DNA of 64,000 nucleotides from Dallia pectoralis (GCA_029465975.1 CM055739.1:12110151-12174150), one strand, 5' to 3'. Positions 12,001 to 19,609 are shown, counted from the first letter of the stretch. Translations and numbers: made by a program. Notes: generated by a model from the letters alone, not told the origin.

Positions 12001-15000
12001 AGGACTCTCCAGCCTCACTCGAGTGTGAGCTGTCCAGACCGAATGTAGAGGTCAACTGGCTTAAGGTAAATGGAATCAAATGTAAATGAGAAGTCAAAAG
12101 AGTACCGCAATACATGTGCTTCCCTCTGTCTCATCTCGGTTGTAGAACGGGACTGATCTGAAGCCAGGGAAGACCCACCACCGCATTTACTCCATGGGTA
12201 GAAAGCGTTTCTGTCAGATCCTGCAGTGTGGCCTCTCTGATTCAGGCACCTACACCTGCAACGCGGGAGACATCAGCACATCCTGTAATCTGGAGATCTA
12301 TGGTAACACAAGTCCCATGTAACTCAATTAAAACATTGTCTCAGTAGCCTCCCAAATCCATTCTCCACTGACCTCTAGTGGTGCGTGTTTGTAAAACATG
12401 TAGACTGGAAGGCCGACATGGGCCGACACAAATCCGGCCGTATATTAAGTTCTACTGCGCCCTAGAGGTAACAGCTGTCTGACTGGAATGCTCTTCATGT
12501 CCCGTTCACACGTGCAGACTCCAGGTAGTGTCAGGGTTTGTCACGAGTGGTGAGTTAGGGTACTGCACTGTCTGGTTTCGGGTGCACCCTTTCCTGGTTT
12601 GTGTTGGTTACAGCTGTTGGGGATTTGTAATCACTGGGCTATAAAGGGGATGGCTAGTTGTCACTCGTTGCTGTTCATTGTTGTATGTCACAACGTTATA
12701 TGTAGGTGAGTGTTTGTTTGAAGACGGGTTGTTAGGGGAATGTTTATTATAAGACGCTATACGCGCACTTTCATTTATCCTTTTCACCAGTCGTGTTTGT
12801 CGCCGTTCTACGGTTTGTTTTACGTTGTTTGTGTATAATTAAACATACCGGACGGATTACTGGCTCTGCACATGGCTTATTACGCTACACCATACACAGA
12901 CCGTGACAGAATGAACAGCCACCTAAGCCAGCGGAGCCAGACGGTGAGTGGATTCCACGGGGGGGCAAGCTATAGCGCCCCGTCGGATGAAACTCACCGT
13001 CGCCCCACGGAGCGGTGGGAATGGAATCGGCCGGAGACACCACAGGAGCGGTGGCTACGTCTCCGGCCGTATGCTGAGTACGAACCATCAATGCAGCATT
13101 CAGGGTCTGTGAAAATGGGTCCGCGGGCCTTCTATGAAGGCAAGAGGACATCCCGGAGGCGCCCCAAAGTGATTTTTGGGGGGGAGCTAACGGGGTGTTC
13201 AAGGAGGTCCGCGGAGAGAACACCCACGACCCTGGTGCTGCCACAGCAACCACCCACTGCTCCGGGGCTGCAGCCAGAGCCAGCAAGAGCTCTGGAGCTG
13301 AAGCCAAAACCCCAGCTCCAACAGGGCTATGACCCTTTCCGGCCACCAACCTCCAGGGCCCAGAGACCACCTAAGGGCCTGGAGTGCCAGCCGCCTGGCG
13401 TGATTAGGAGATGGTGGGGGGTGTGGTTCACCCTGCAGGACCAGCCTCTCCCACTCCAGCAAGAGTGCCCTGAGCGGTCCCTTCCACCACAGCAGGAGTT
13501 CCAGGATGAGCCCCTCCCACCTTTGCTTAAGTGTCCTGAGCGGCTCCTCCCCCCTCTACGTGAGTGCCCGGACCAGCCCCTCCCACTTAAGCATGAGTGT
13601 TCTGAGCGGCTCCTCCCCCCTCTACGTGAGTGCCCGGACCAGCCCCTCCCACTTAAGCATGAGTGTCCTGAGGGGCTCCTCCTTCCTCCGCCAGAGCTCC
13701 CAGAGCGTCCTTGCCTGCCAGAGCTCCCAGAGCGTCCTTGCCTGCCAGAGCTCCCAGAGCGTCCTTGCCTGCCAGAGCTCCCAGAGCGTCCTTGCCTGCC
13801 AGAGCTCCCAGAGCGTCCTTGCCTGCCAGAGCTCCCAGAGCGTCCTTGCCTGCCAGAGCTCCCAGAGCGTCCTTGCCTGCCAGAGCTCCCAGAGCGTCCT
13901 TGCCTGCCAGAGCTCCCAGAGCGTCACCGCCTGCCAGAGCTCCCAGAGCGTCACCGCCTGCCAGAGCTCCCAGAGCGTCACCGCCTGCCAGAGCTCCCAG
14001 AGCGTCACCGCCTGCCAGAGCTCCCAGAGCGTCACCGCCTGCCAGAGCTCCCAGAGCGTCACCGCCTGCCAGAGCTCCCAGAGCGTCACCGCCTGCCAGA
14101 GCTCCCAATGCGTCACCACCTGCCAGAGCTCCCAGAGCGTCACCGCCTGCCAGAGCTCCCAGAGCGTCACCGCCTGCCAGAGCTCCCAGAGCGTCACCGC
14201 CTAAAATGGCCGCCGCCACGCCGTCGATGGCCGCCGCCACGCCCACGTCGATGGCCGCCGCCACGCCCACATCGATGGCCGCCACCACGCCCACGTCGAT
14301 GGCCGCCGCCACGCCCCCGTCGATGGCCGCCGCCACGCCCCCGTCGATGGCCGCCGCCACGTCCACCAAGATGGCGGAAGCCTTGCCGCACAAGATGGCG
14401 ATCGGGCCACCAAGGCCCTTTAAGAGCTGGACCTGCTGTCTTGGACTAACCCTTTGGGTGTCACAGTGGGTCCTTGCCTGTTGCTCCCTTGTTTTTTTTT
14501 TTTTTGTGTGTTGTTGTTAATGTTGGTTGTTGTTGGCTATCTGGGAGCTAGCCTTAAGTGGGGGGTACTGTCACGAGTGGTGAGTTAGGGTACTGCACTG
14601 TCTGGTTTCGGGTGCACCCTTTCCTGGTTTGTGTTGGTTACAGCTGTTGGGGATTTGTAATCACTGGGCTATAAAGGGGATGGCTAGTTGTCACTCGTTG
14701 CTGTTCATTGTTGTATGTCACAACGTTATATGTAGGTGAGTGTTTGTTTGAAGACGGGTTGTTAGGGGAATGTTTATTATAAGACGCTATACGCGCACTT
14801 TCATTTATCCTTTTCACCAGTCGTGTTTGTCGCCGTTCTACGGTTTGTTTTACGTTGTTTGTGTATAATTAAACATACCGGACGGATTACTGGCTCTGCA
14901 CATGGCTTATTACGCTACACCATACACAGACCGTGACAGGGTTCTTGAAACAAACGTCTCCCCTCTACAGAGCCTGAACTGCAGGTGCTTAGTGGACTGG

Positions 15001-16185
15001 AGGACCTGTATGTTCTGGAGGACCAAAATGCTGTGTTCATGTGTGAGGTGTCCATGGAGGACCAGGCCGGAGAGTGGTACAAGGATGGGCACAAAATACG
15101 GCCCAGCAGCACCATCAAGATACGCACAGAGGGTTGGCAGCCACTCACGTTTAATCATTAAGCAATTCGGACAGGTATTGGTTGATTGGATGGACATTTG
15201 ATGCGTTCATTAACACTCGTGTGTTTCTCCCATCAGGCACCAAACACTTCCTCCTGATGTGCAATGTTAAAGCAGAGGATTCTGGAGAGGTCTGTTTTGT
15301 GGCTAAACAGACGAAATCCACTGCTTACCTAGAGGTGGAAGGTATAGTTTTAGCTGTGTTGTGGTGGGCGACGTAACTGTGTGTAGTGTCATCTGACGTC
15401 AAATCAGTTCTCATCACTGACCGATCTGGGCTGTTTTCGTACGTTTTCCCACAGAGGCACCCGTGTCTATCGTGAAGCCCCTGAGAGATCGCACCGCTCT
15501 GGAGAAACACCGTGTTGTTCTGGACTGCACCGTGTCCACGGCGCGCTGTGAGGTCACGTGGTATCGGGACGAGACAGAGCTGGCGTCCTCAGAAAGGCTA
15601 CAGATCCACAGCGATGGTTGTTACCATAAACTGACCATCCACAATGCCACTGTGGAGGACGAGGGCAGCTATACCATAGAAGTTGGCCAACACAGGTCCA
15701 CTGCCAGACTATTGGTTGAAGGTGAGGTTTTTTGTTGGGGGTCATATTGTTGGGTTGTTCATTATTGTACTTTGGCACGTTGTCTCGCTGTCTTTCTTTA
15801 CATGCCTCTCTCCGTCCCACACATTGTTCAGTTTTGTGGAACAATCCAATCTCGTTAAGCCTTCCTCTCGCTCTCTGTCTCATGGTTCTCTTCGCTCCTC
15901 TTTGCGGTGCCAGCTCAGTCCCTGGTGATAGAGGAAGACCTGGAGGATGTGGAGGTGACGGCACCAGACCATGCCTGTTTCCAGTGCAAAGTGTCTGTGG
16001 CCATCAACAGGCCCCCACTGTGGACTCTGAACGGGGAGACCTTAACATCCAGCCCTGAGGTGCGCCTGGAGACCCATGGCACAGTCAACAAACTGACGCT
16101 GAAAAAGACCAGACCACACATGAGCGGGACAGTCACCTTTGCTATGGGCAAGGCCAAAAGCAGCGCTGAGCTGAAAGTGATGTAA
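1..16185 (+). CDS. obsl1: Obscurin-like gene, 3' part (overview of all exons)
   Basis: This is a spliced gene of which roughly the last 1,658 codons are visible. Visible order: end of one Ig domain, one fibronectin type III domain, then 17 Ig (I-set) domains and a stop at 16183-16185. Every complete exon or exon pair is a multiple of 3 (267, 270, 273, 276 or 306 bp) and joins its neighbours in phase 1. Ig domains 3, 14 and 15 after the FN3 are each split by one short intron. Obscurin and OBSL1 are intracellular scaffolds linking sarcomeric or cytoskeletal proteins (titin, myomesin, the CUL7 complex for OBSL1). An early FN3 among Ig domains occurs in both. Termination after an Ig domain, with no IQ, DH-PH or kinase region, favours OBSL1. 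Seventeen Ig domains after the FN3 is a few more than I recall for human OBSL1. A short obscurin paralogue is the main alternative. The 5' end lies outside the window. Confidence 0.8.
111..1054. repeat. 45-bp minisatellite, 21 identical copies
   Basis: A 45-bp unit beginning GTGGGTACCTGCAAGAGACA is repeated 21 times with no visible variation. Because 45 is a multiple of 3 and the unit has no stop in two frames, long frames stay open on both strands; these are not genes. The array lies in an obsl1-like intron and ends 58 bases before the FN3 exon. Perfect identity implies very recent expansion or homogenisation, or assembler duplication of one read. Confidence 0.97.
1112..1417 (+). CDS. obsl1: obsl1-like exon, fibronectin type III domain
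   Basis: This 306-bp exon (102 codons, phase 1 at both ends) lies between a TTCAG acceptor and a GTGAGT donor. It encodes an FN3 fold: a Pro-rich start, SVILSWEP for strand B/C, YVLEIQEVGSQEW for strand C, and YRFRVCCVNKYGRSGHVE for strands F/G. It is the only FN3 seen in the gene, which matches the single early FN3 of OBSL1 and obscurin. Confidence 0.85.
1495..1975. repeat. Dispersed teleost repeat with a perfect 17-bp hairpin
   Basis: This intronic repeat starts with a run of ATCA units and continues with a segment also present at 28352-28555 (shared landmarks: TTTATAAAGCCCTTTTTACA, CGGCGGCTAGGAAAAACTCC). It resembles a dispersed repeat I know from many fish genomes, but I cannot name its family. 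At 1523-1560 it carries a perfect inverted repeat (17-bp arms, 4-base loop) that the other copy lacks. Confidence 0.75.
2182..2448 (+). CDS. obsl1: obsl1-like exon, Ig domain 1 after FN3
   Basis: A 267-bp phase-1 exon between a CACCCAG acceptor and a GTAGGT donor. The core Trp is present (TGTWFLN), but both disulphide cysteines are absent: strand B reads FSIDLS and strand F reads DNGAEVTFIA. Intracellular I-set domains of titin and obscurin often lack the disulphide. Confidence 0.8.
2566..2841 (+). CDS. obsl1: obsl1-like exon, Ig domain 2 after FN3
   Basis: A 276-bp phase-1 exon. It has all I-set landmarks: VVLYCEVSR (strand B Cys), VGWFKDG (core Trp) and DSGVYTCET (strand F Cys). The acceptor is TTTAG and the donor GTGAGT. 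Confidence 0.92.
3172..3286 (+). CDS. obsl1: obsl1-like exon, Ig domain 3 (first half)
   Basis: A 115-bp exon starting in phase 1 and ending in phase 2 inside the Trp codon of the core. It encodes GPPVQFSDIPEE and the strand B segment VVLTCNVSRED. The 169-bp intron 3287-3455 splits the domain at TG|G, so the Trp is restored only by splicing. The two halves total 276 bp, the usual length here. Confidence 0.85.
3456..3616 (+). CDS. obsl1: obsl1-like exon, Ig domain 3 (second half)
   Basis: A 161-bp exon that continues the Trp codon and reads YKDGLEVHASDN through DAGTYRCQSGDN (strand F Cys) to FTVNIKG. The acceptor is TTCTCCAG and the donor GTATTT. Confidence 0.87.
3637..5570. repeat. 24-bp minisatellite, about 80 copies, with higher-order repeat
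   Basis: The unit is close to GATACGTTCACATGTCAG plus GTAGCC, with variants at a few positions. The pattern of variants is itself duplicated: a distinctive ATTTCATTTTACCGATATG unit at 3983 recurs at 4679, 696 bp (29 units) later, and neighbouring variants follow. A 13-bp deletion near 4760 shifts the phase in the second block. The array fills the intron between Ig domains 3 and 4. Its long open frames are artefacts of the 24-bp period. Confidence 0.96.
5912..6184 (+). CDS. obsl1: obsl1-like exon, Ig domain 4 after FN3
   Basis: A 273-bp phase-1 exon starting EPPVMIMEPKED. Strand B VVLQCELSR, core VHWFKDG and strand F DSGEYVCDT are all canonical. The acceptor is CCCAG and the donor GTAAAA. Confidence 0.93.
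6385..6660 (+). CDS. obsl1: obsl1-like exon, Ig domain 5 after FN3
   Basis: A 276-bp phase-1 exon starting EPPVRIVFPTN. Strand B RLELSCEISH, core VRWYRDG and strand F DTGEYVCDT are canonical. The next intron (6661-7425) holds GC-rich sequence at about 6810-7250 that I do not recognise. Confidence 0.93.
7426..7701 (+). CDS. obsl1: obsl1-like exon, Ig domain 6 after FN3
   Basis: A 276-bp phase-1 exon starting EPPVKFARPKN. Strand B is IVLEIEVSR, with Ile in place of Cys. The core is VIWMKDG and strand F DSGKYTCLG. The domain therefore cannot form the usual intradomain disulphide. Confidence 0.92.
7899..8174 (+). CDS. obsl1: obsl1-like exon, Ig domain 7 after FN3
   Basis: A 276-bp phase-1 exon starting EPPVRIMNKSE. 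Strand B is IELECEISR and the core AKWYKDG. Strand F is DSGDYFLDV, with Leu in place of Cys. It is flanked by a CATAG acceptor and a GTAAAG donor. Confidence 0.92.
8420..8695 (+). CDS. obsl1: obsl1-like exon, Ig domain 8 after FN3
   Basis: A 276-bp phase-1 exon starting EPPVTILGNSEN. Strand B LIIACEVSR, core VQWYCND and strand F DSGKYTCDA are canonical. Confidence 0.93.
8866..9135 (+). CDS. obsl1: obsl1-like exon, Ig domain 9 after FN3
   Basis: A 270-bp phase-1 exon behind a long pyrimidine tract (CTCTCTAT-rich, about 8808-8865). The core is VRWLKDW and strand F DSGEYTVDA. Both disulphide positions are changed (strand B VTLMGVVSK). The donor is a weaker GTGGTT. Confidence 0.9.
9362..9628 (+). 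CDS. obsl1: obsl1-like exon, Ig domain 10 after FN3
   Basis: A 267-bp phase-1 exon, notably GC-rich. Strand B VTLHCEVCK, core VQWLKDGEE and strand F DSGEYACES are canonical. The donor is GTGAGT. The last base A joins TG of the next exon to make Met. Confidence 0.92.
9837..10106 (+). CDS. obsl1: obsl1-like exon, Ig domain 11 after FN3
   Basis: A 270-bp phase-1 exon after a long C/T tract. It reads PRVVEFLTDLHN, strand B ATFKCVVSP and core LEWMMDGE. The strand F region is DSSKITAEA, which lacks the Tyr-X-Cys of the usual motif. Confidence 0.91.
10302..10568 (+). CDS. obsl1: obsl1-like exon, Ig domain 12 after FN3
   Basis: A 267-bp phase-1 exon. Strand B is ATMETEVSL (no Cys), the core VQWMRQS and strand F DRGTYRCET. 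The donor GTGAGT lies about 16 bases before a 30-bp tandem array. Confidence 0.91.
10585..10971. repeat. 30-bp minisatellite, about 13 copies
   Basis: The unit contains TTTACATGATGTCATCCATT followed by AGACAGTATA, with scattered substitutions (ATGACG, CCGTT). It starts almost directly after the donor of the preceding exon. Several units contain TGACGTCA-like or TGATGTCA cores, which are CRE/ATF-like by sequence only. Confidence 0.95.
11202..11468 (+). CDS. obsl1: obsl1-like exon, Ig domain 13 after FN3
   Basis: A 267-bp phase-1 exon starting PRKITIRKG. Strand B is ASFEVELSH and strand F DTGTIAFSA, so neither disulphide Cys is present. The core is GVWQKDG. Confidence 0.9.
11953..12065 (+). 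CDS. obsl1: obsl1-like exon, Ig domain 14 (first half)
   Basis: A 113-bp exon reading ETPVSIVKKLAD, strand B ASLECELSR and core VNWLK, ending in phase 0 at a GTAAAT donor. An 80-bp intron (12066-12145) splits the domain just after the core Trp. Confidence 0.87.
12146..12302 (+). CDS. obsl1: obsl1-like exon, Ig domain 14 (second half)
   Basis: A 157-bp exon reading NGTDLKPGKTHH to DSGTYTCNAGD (strand F Cys) and NLEIY, ending in phase 1. With its partner it totals 270 bp. The following intron (12303-14970) contains a complete LTR element. Confidence 0.88.
12539..12908 (+). repeat. 5' LTR with TATA box
   Basis: A 370-bp LTR bounded by TGTCAC...GTGACA. TATAAA lies at 12640-12645. The segment GCTGTTCATT at 12670-12679 starts 30 bp after the TATA box, where transcription would be expected to begin, and is exactly complementary to the putative primer site at 12910-12919. 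An AATTAAA at 12838-12844 is a possible polyadenylation signal. Confidence 0.93.
12872..14449 (+). CDS. Repetitive Pro-rich frame of the LTR element (525 codons)
   Basis: This frame opens at an ATG inside the 5' LTR (MAYYATPYTDRDR), runs through the LTR end and the primer site, and continues to 14449. After an Arg/Pro-rich region of about 230 residues come two 22-residue repeats, then about 19 copies of a nonapeptide PELPERPCL/PELPERHRL, then PPPRPRRW-type repeats. No CCHC knuckle, protease or RT motif is visible. Parallel frames on both strands are also open because the DNA repeats are 27 and 24 bp long, so translation is uncertain. It could be a degenerate leader protein or non-coding filler that keeps the RNA long enough to package. 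Confidence 0.35.
   Translation: MAYYATPYTDRDRMNSHLSQRSQTVSGFHGGASYSAPSDETHRRPTERWEWNRPETPQERWLRLRPYAEYEPSMQHSGSVKMGPRAFYEGKRTSRRRPKVIFGGELTGCSRRSAERTPTTLVLPQQPPTAPGLQPEPARALELKPKPQLQQGYDPFRPPTSRAQRPPKGLECQPPGVIRRWWGVWFTLQDQPLPLQQECPERSLPPQQEFQDEPLPPLLKCPERLLPPLRECPDQPLPLKHECSERLLPPLRECPDQPLPLKHECPEGLLLPPPELPERPCLPELPERPCLPELPERPCLPELPERPCLPELPERPCLPELPERPCLPELPERPCLPELPERPCLPELPERHRLPELPERHRLPELPERHRLPELPERHRLPELPERHRLPELPERHRLPELPERHRLPELPMRHHLPELPERHRLPELPERHRLPELPERHRLKWPPPRRRWPPPRPRRWPPPRPHRWPPPRPRRWPPPRPRRWPPPRPRRWPPPRPPRWRKPCRTRWRSGHQGPLRAGPAVLD
12910..12919 (+). promoter_or_regulatory. Putative self-primer binding site
   Basis: AATGAACAGC starts two bases after the LTR end, leaving one G between them. 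It is the perfect reverse complement of 12670-12679, the predicted 5' end of the element RNA. No TGG-type tRNA-primer site is seen at this position. Confidence 0.6.
13691..14202. repeat. 27-bp tandem array, about 19 copies
   Basis: The unit is CCAGAGCTCCCAGAGCGTCC plus TTGCCTG in roughly the first half of the array and a TCACCGCCTG ending in the second half. The switch between two homogeneous subtypes points to two separate expansions. The array lies inside the LTR element. Confidence 0.95.
14206..14375. repeat. 24-bp GC-rich tandem array, about 7 copies
   Basis: The unit is ATGGCCGCCGCCACGCCCAC plus GTCG, with small variants, directly following the 27-bp array inside the LTR element. It is about 75 percent GC and rich in CpG. 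Confidence 0.9.
14569..14938 (+). repeat. 3' LTR, identical to the 5' LTR
   Basis: A 370-bp direct copy of 12539-12908 with no difference seen by eye, followed by the target duplication GGGTT. It is preceded by the purine-rich tract at about 14553-14568. Confidence 0.95.
14971..15132 (+). CDS. obsl1: obsl1-like exon, Ig domain 15 (first part)
   Basis: A 162-bp exon with acceptor CTCTACAG only 28 bases after the target duplication of the LTR element. It reads EPELQVLSGLED, strand B AVFMCEVSM and core GEWYKDGHK, ending in ...IRTEG across a phase-1 junction (donor GTTGGC, weak). Intron 15133-15236. Confidence 0.87.
15237..15341 (+). CDS. obsl1: obsl1-like exon, Ig domain 15 (second part)
   Basis: A 105-bp exon continuing TKHFLLMCNVKAED and then DSGEVCFVAK to LEVEG. 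The strand F Cys is displaced by one position compared with the usual YxC. Donor GTATAG. The two parts total 267 bp. Confidence 0.88.
15455..15721 (+). CDS. obsl1: obsl1-like exon, Ig domain 16 after FN3
   Basis: A 267-bp phase-1 exon starting EAPVSIVKPLRD. Strand B VVLDCTVST and core VTWYRDE are canonical. Strand F is DEGSYTIEV (no Cys). Donor GTGAGG. Confidence 0.92.
15914..16185 (+). CDS. obsl1: obsl1-like last exon, C-terminal Ig domain and stop
   Basis: A 272-bp terminal exon with acceptor GTGCCAG. It reads AQSLVIEEDLED, strand B ACFQCKVSV, core LWTLNGE, then MSGTVTFAMGKAKSSAELKVM and TAA. No further exon or downstream domain is evident, which supports OBSL1 rather than full-length obscurin. 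No canonical AATAAA is close; ATTAAA at about 17224 is a possible polyadenylation signal. Confidence 0.9.
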
Positions 16186-17910
16186 TCGGGGGGGGGGGTG
16201 AGATGCGCTGACTCTCACAGTTCAGCATCCAATGTCTGTGTTTTAGGATGATGAGGTACTGTAAGTGAAAGCCAGAATGTTGGATCGAGAAATAACAACT
16301 AATGTGTCACGCCCCAAACTACTGTTTTTAGGATTGAATGGGCTGTTCACGAGGATCATGGCGGTGACTTGAATCTTGAATCAGTCATAATGGCCGGAAA
16401 GTGACTTCAAAGAGAAAGTGAAGAGTTAAGTTAAGCGGGTACTAGGGTGTCTAGGGTGAAGCAGCATAGGTTCGGGAGGGGTAACTATGGTGTGATTTGT
16501 CAAACAAGTGAGCAGAAGCTCACAAACATATACCGCACTAAATTCAAGTCCAGAACACTGATTGAGTGTGTAGGCAAACAGATGTGTAGGCAAACAGATG
16601 TGTAGGAAAACAGATGTGTAGGCAAACAGATGTGTAGGAAAACCAAGTCCAACCTCCAACAAAATACTGCCTTCGGGTTTCTGCTAATGTGTATCTGCCA
16701 AAATGTTACCTTTTAAAATAATGCATGGGTGTGGATGAATGGGTATGATTACAAAAAGACTATACACATTTGTTACACGTATTTCATTGGGAAATATATT
16801 GATTGGAAAATAGCAGATTTTAGTAAACTAATTTAAAACGTCTATGCATTTTGATATATTTTTTTGATTAATCCATAGTGCTTTTTACATTAATATAGCT
16901 TAAAGCACAGAATGTTTCCCTTGTAAATATGTTAAATTGTGAGTTATTTTGTGTGGCGGAGGATATCTATATTTTGTTTCTCTTTAACTCAATCCTGACC
17001 AGTCACCCCCGTGATTCAGTATATGCAACATTATCCAGATCAACCAGCGCTTTAAGATGCCCTTCCAGACTATTGTCCTTCACACCCAGACACTTTTAGC
17101 GCTTTAGAAATGGTCTACTTTCCTGCCCAATTTTTGTTTTTAGAAGTATTGTGGATTTTCTTTGAATGTTTTTACATCTTCATGCTGGAATTTGGGTTTT
17201 AAATTGTATTTAACAACTCTGGGAATTAAACCTTAACTCAGATACAACACTTAAATTACACAAGGGTGCACGACTTCTAAAGACAACTGGTTGCACCATG
17301 GACTATTCAGGTGCATTATTAAAACGGGCCGAATGCATATGCAATTCGTTTTTTCCTGTTGTATATTTTTTATTTAATTGAGAAAGAACACAACCTAGAA
17401 AAATAAGTTGTGAGGAGTACACCACTACACTAGAAAACAACCAGGCGTCCACTCTGGATATCTCCGAGCCAGTCTGCACCGCCCTCTGCTGGACACCCGG
17501 AGTACTGTCGCCAAGCTGTTACCGGCATTGAGAAGGCCCTGACTGCAGAACGCAGGACACGGTTTAACACGCAGCCCCTCCGACACGCAGCCCCTCCCAC
17601 ACGCAGCCCCTTCCACACGCAGCTCCTCCTACAAGTATGGAAGGCCAAGTGGCTCAAAACGTGACACACTTCGAGCGTTTCTTGTGGCTGATGACGTTCA
17701 AATCAAGTGTAAATTTGTGAAATACACGCGCTGAGATCGCCTGTTATTAGACGTGCGTTCTCCTCATGCCGTCCAAAGCGAGTGTTAAAAGTGCATTTCA
17801 CGTGATCACAACGCCTGTTCTACAACGCACGTTCTCTAATTAGACGTTCAAAACGAGTGTAATGATGTATTTTCACTTGATCTGTTCAAGTGTATGTACA
17901 TGTTTTTTTG

Positions 17911-18088
17911 CACTCGCTTACTTCAAGTGTAATGTCATTTTTACACTCGTCATTTACGCCTTGAATTATAGGACGCTCGTAATTGGTCGGTCTTTCTTGC
18001 ACTCGCTTACTTCAAGTGTAATGTCATTTTTGCACTCGTCGTTTACGTCTTGAATTATAGGACGCTCGTAATTGGTCTTTCTCAGACC
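17911..18088. repeat. 89-bp tandem duplication
   Basis: The segment from CACTCGCTTACTTCAAGTGT to GCTCGTAATTGGTC occurs at 17911 and again at 18000, with a few substitutions. Multiple short CACTCG/CGAGTG and ACGTC inverted motifs extend upstream to about 17690, suggesting an inverted-repeat-rich remnant. Confidence 0.8.
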
Positions 18089-18595
18089 CTCGTCGGACTT
18101 TGGCACCATTCATTTTTAAGGCTACAGCGCATGCGTATTTTGAGAAGCTGATATAATTGTATTACACATATTACTGGGTGCATTCCATATTTAAAACACA
18201 CAAATATTTTGAAAATATTTAAAACACACAAATATTGACATACTGATTTTTTTTATCATTATTATTATTTTTTTAAATGTATTTTTATTTTTTGTGGCTT
18301 AAGGGGGGCGGCGCCACTGAATTTATCTTTTAAATCTTATTTGTATTTATTTGGCAGGGACAGCACAGAATGTAACAAGGGGCACATAAAGCCAGATAGC
18401 TTGTTCATTTGTTGTTAATAGTTTGTAAAGTGTCAAAGTTACTAAAAAAACGCATATTGCCTGTAGTACATTTATTAAATATAAATGTACAGTAAAATAC
18501 ATACAACATAGTGTACCTGTAATTTATATTAGAATGATAACATGGAATGGATGTGGTTAAAAGTGGCTCTGGGTGGTAGGTGGTGGGTGGGGGGC

Positions 18596-18642
18596 GCAAA
18601 TCTTAGTATCGCCTAGGGCAGCCAATGGGCTAGGGCCGGCTC
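18596..18642. repeat. Probable hAT-type transposon end
   Basis: The segment ending GGGCTAGGGCCGGCTCTG resembles the terminal repeat CAGRGCCGGCCCTAGCC found in fish hAT elements, read from the opposite strand. The partner end was not located, so this is a weak call. Confidence 0.3.
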
Positions 18643-19609
18643 TGTCTGTATGGAGGCAATGGACTATCCAACACACAAGCCAGTCTTTATGATTGTAAAC
18701 TCTGAAAGACAGTATTAACAGTAAAGTAACTTCTAAAATATCAACTATTTTAAGGTAACTGAAAAAAAACAAATTGTGTAAGCCATATATAATGTAAACA
18801 CTATTAAATAGGCCTAGTACCTTGTGCTTCACTAAAGAATGACCATAGATGTGGTTGTTAATAATAGTAGCATGTTTATTAGTTTTCTATTGTTTGTTAC
18901 AAAAGCATACGGGACAGTCCAAAAGGTACAGTGATAAAGTTGACAGCTGCTGCATGTCTCATGTAATTGTTGCCATCCAATAAAACACTATAGCGTATCT
19001 ACACGTCAAAGGCAATACAACGCATAAAATAAGCAATAGGTTTTTATTCAAAAGTGTATAAATAACTGTTGGAGCTATTTCCTTGTTTCGTAATTAAGTT
19101 AATAATTACATTACTTTATTTAGTTTCACTTTAGATAATTTGCATGATTATTTTATTAATTTAATATACAGAATGTCGATGTTATCTTTTGGTTAATTTG
19201 AGATTTTTTTTGGGACTTTTACTTTGATAGTACTGAGCACCTGTTTCGTATCTATATAATGACGGTTACAATTAGGACAGGTAGGCACTGGGAAAGGTTG
19301 TTGTTGTTTTTTTTACCACGGAAAGAGAGGCTGCCAAGCGTCGGCTTGCTCAAATGGGAAATAAACGGCATGAGCGAAATGTTTGCTAGGACATTGGACT
19401 TATTTTCCCCTGCGTAAGATTTAATCTTTAAGTGCCCCAGTGGCTGTTTGATTCGATTTCGTTCTGGATTTAAGTTAAGGTTAAATAGCCACTACAATAA
19501 CATTACCTTATTGTAAGCAACTAGCTAACTAACGTAGGCTACACATTGTCACTCTTTTCATAACATTCGGGCAGTTGTTGATTTTCTAAAAATGAACCAC
19601 TACACTAGT

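Larger units (their letters stand above)
12539..14938 (+). mobile_element. Non-autonomous LTR retrotransposon, complete, 2.4 kb
   Basis: Two 370-bp direct LTRs (12539-12908 and 14569-14938) appear identical. Each starts TGTCAC and ends GTGACA. The element is flanked by the 5-bp target duplication GGGTT (12534-12538 and 14939-14943). A purine-rich tract ending GTGGGGGGTAC precedes the 3' LTR. The interior encodes no gag, protease, reverse transcriptase or integrase that I can see, only a repetitive Pro/Glu/Arg-rich frame, so it must be mobilised in trans. It sits in sense orientation in an obsl1-like intron. Identical LTRs indicate a recent insertion. Confidence 0.95.
16186..19604. other. 3' UTR and intergenic sequence, no gene seen
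   Basis: AT-rich sequence. It contains five 16-bp GTGTAGGCAAACAGAT units (16564-16640), an array of GCAGCCCCTCC-type units (about 17573-17632), an 89-bp direct duplication (17911-18088) and a probable DNA-transposon end near 18600-18642. No convincing exon was found. Confidence 0.6.

Noticed and set aside
12909..12925. tRNA primer-binding site after the LTR
   Set aside because: No TGG-starting segment complementary to a tRNA 3' end is seen. The self-complement to the LTR is a better explanation.
16426..16662. Minus-strand 78-codon frame rich in LFAYT repeats
   Set aside because: It arises from five 16-bp tandem units in the intergenic region.
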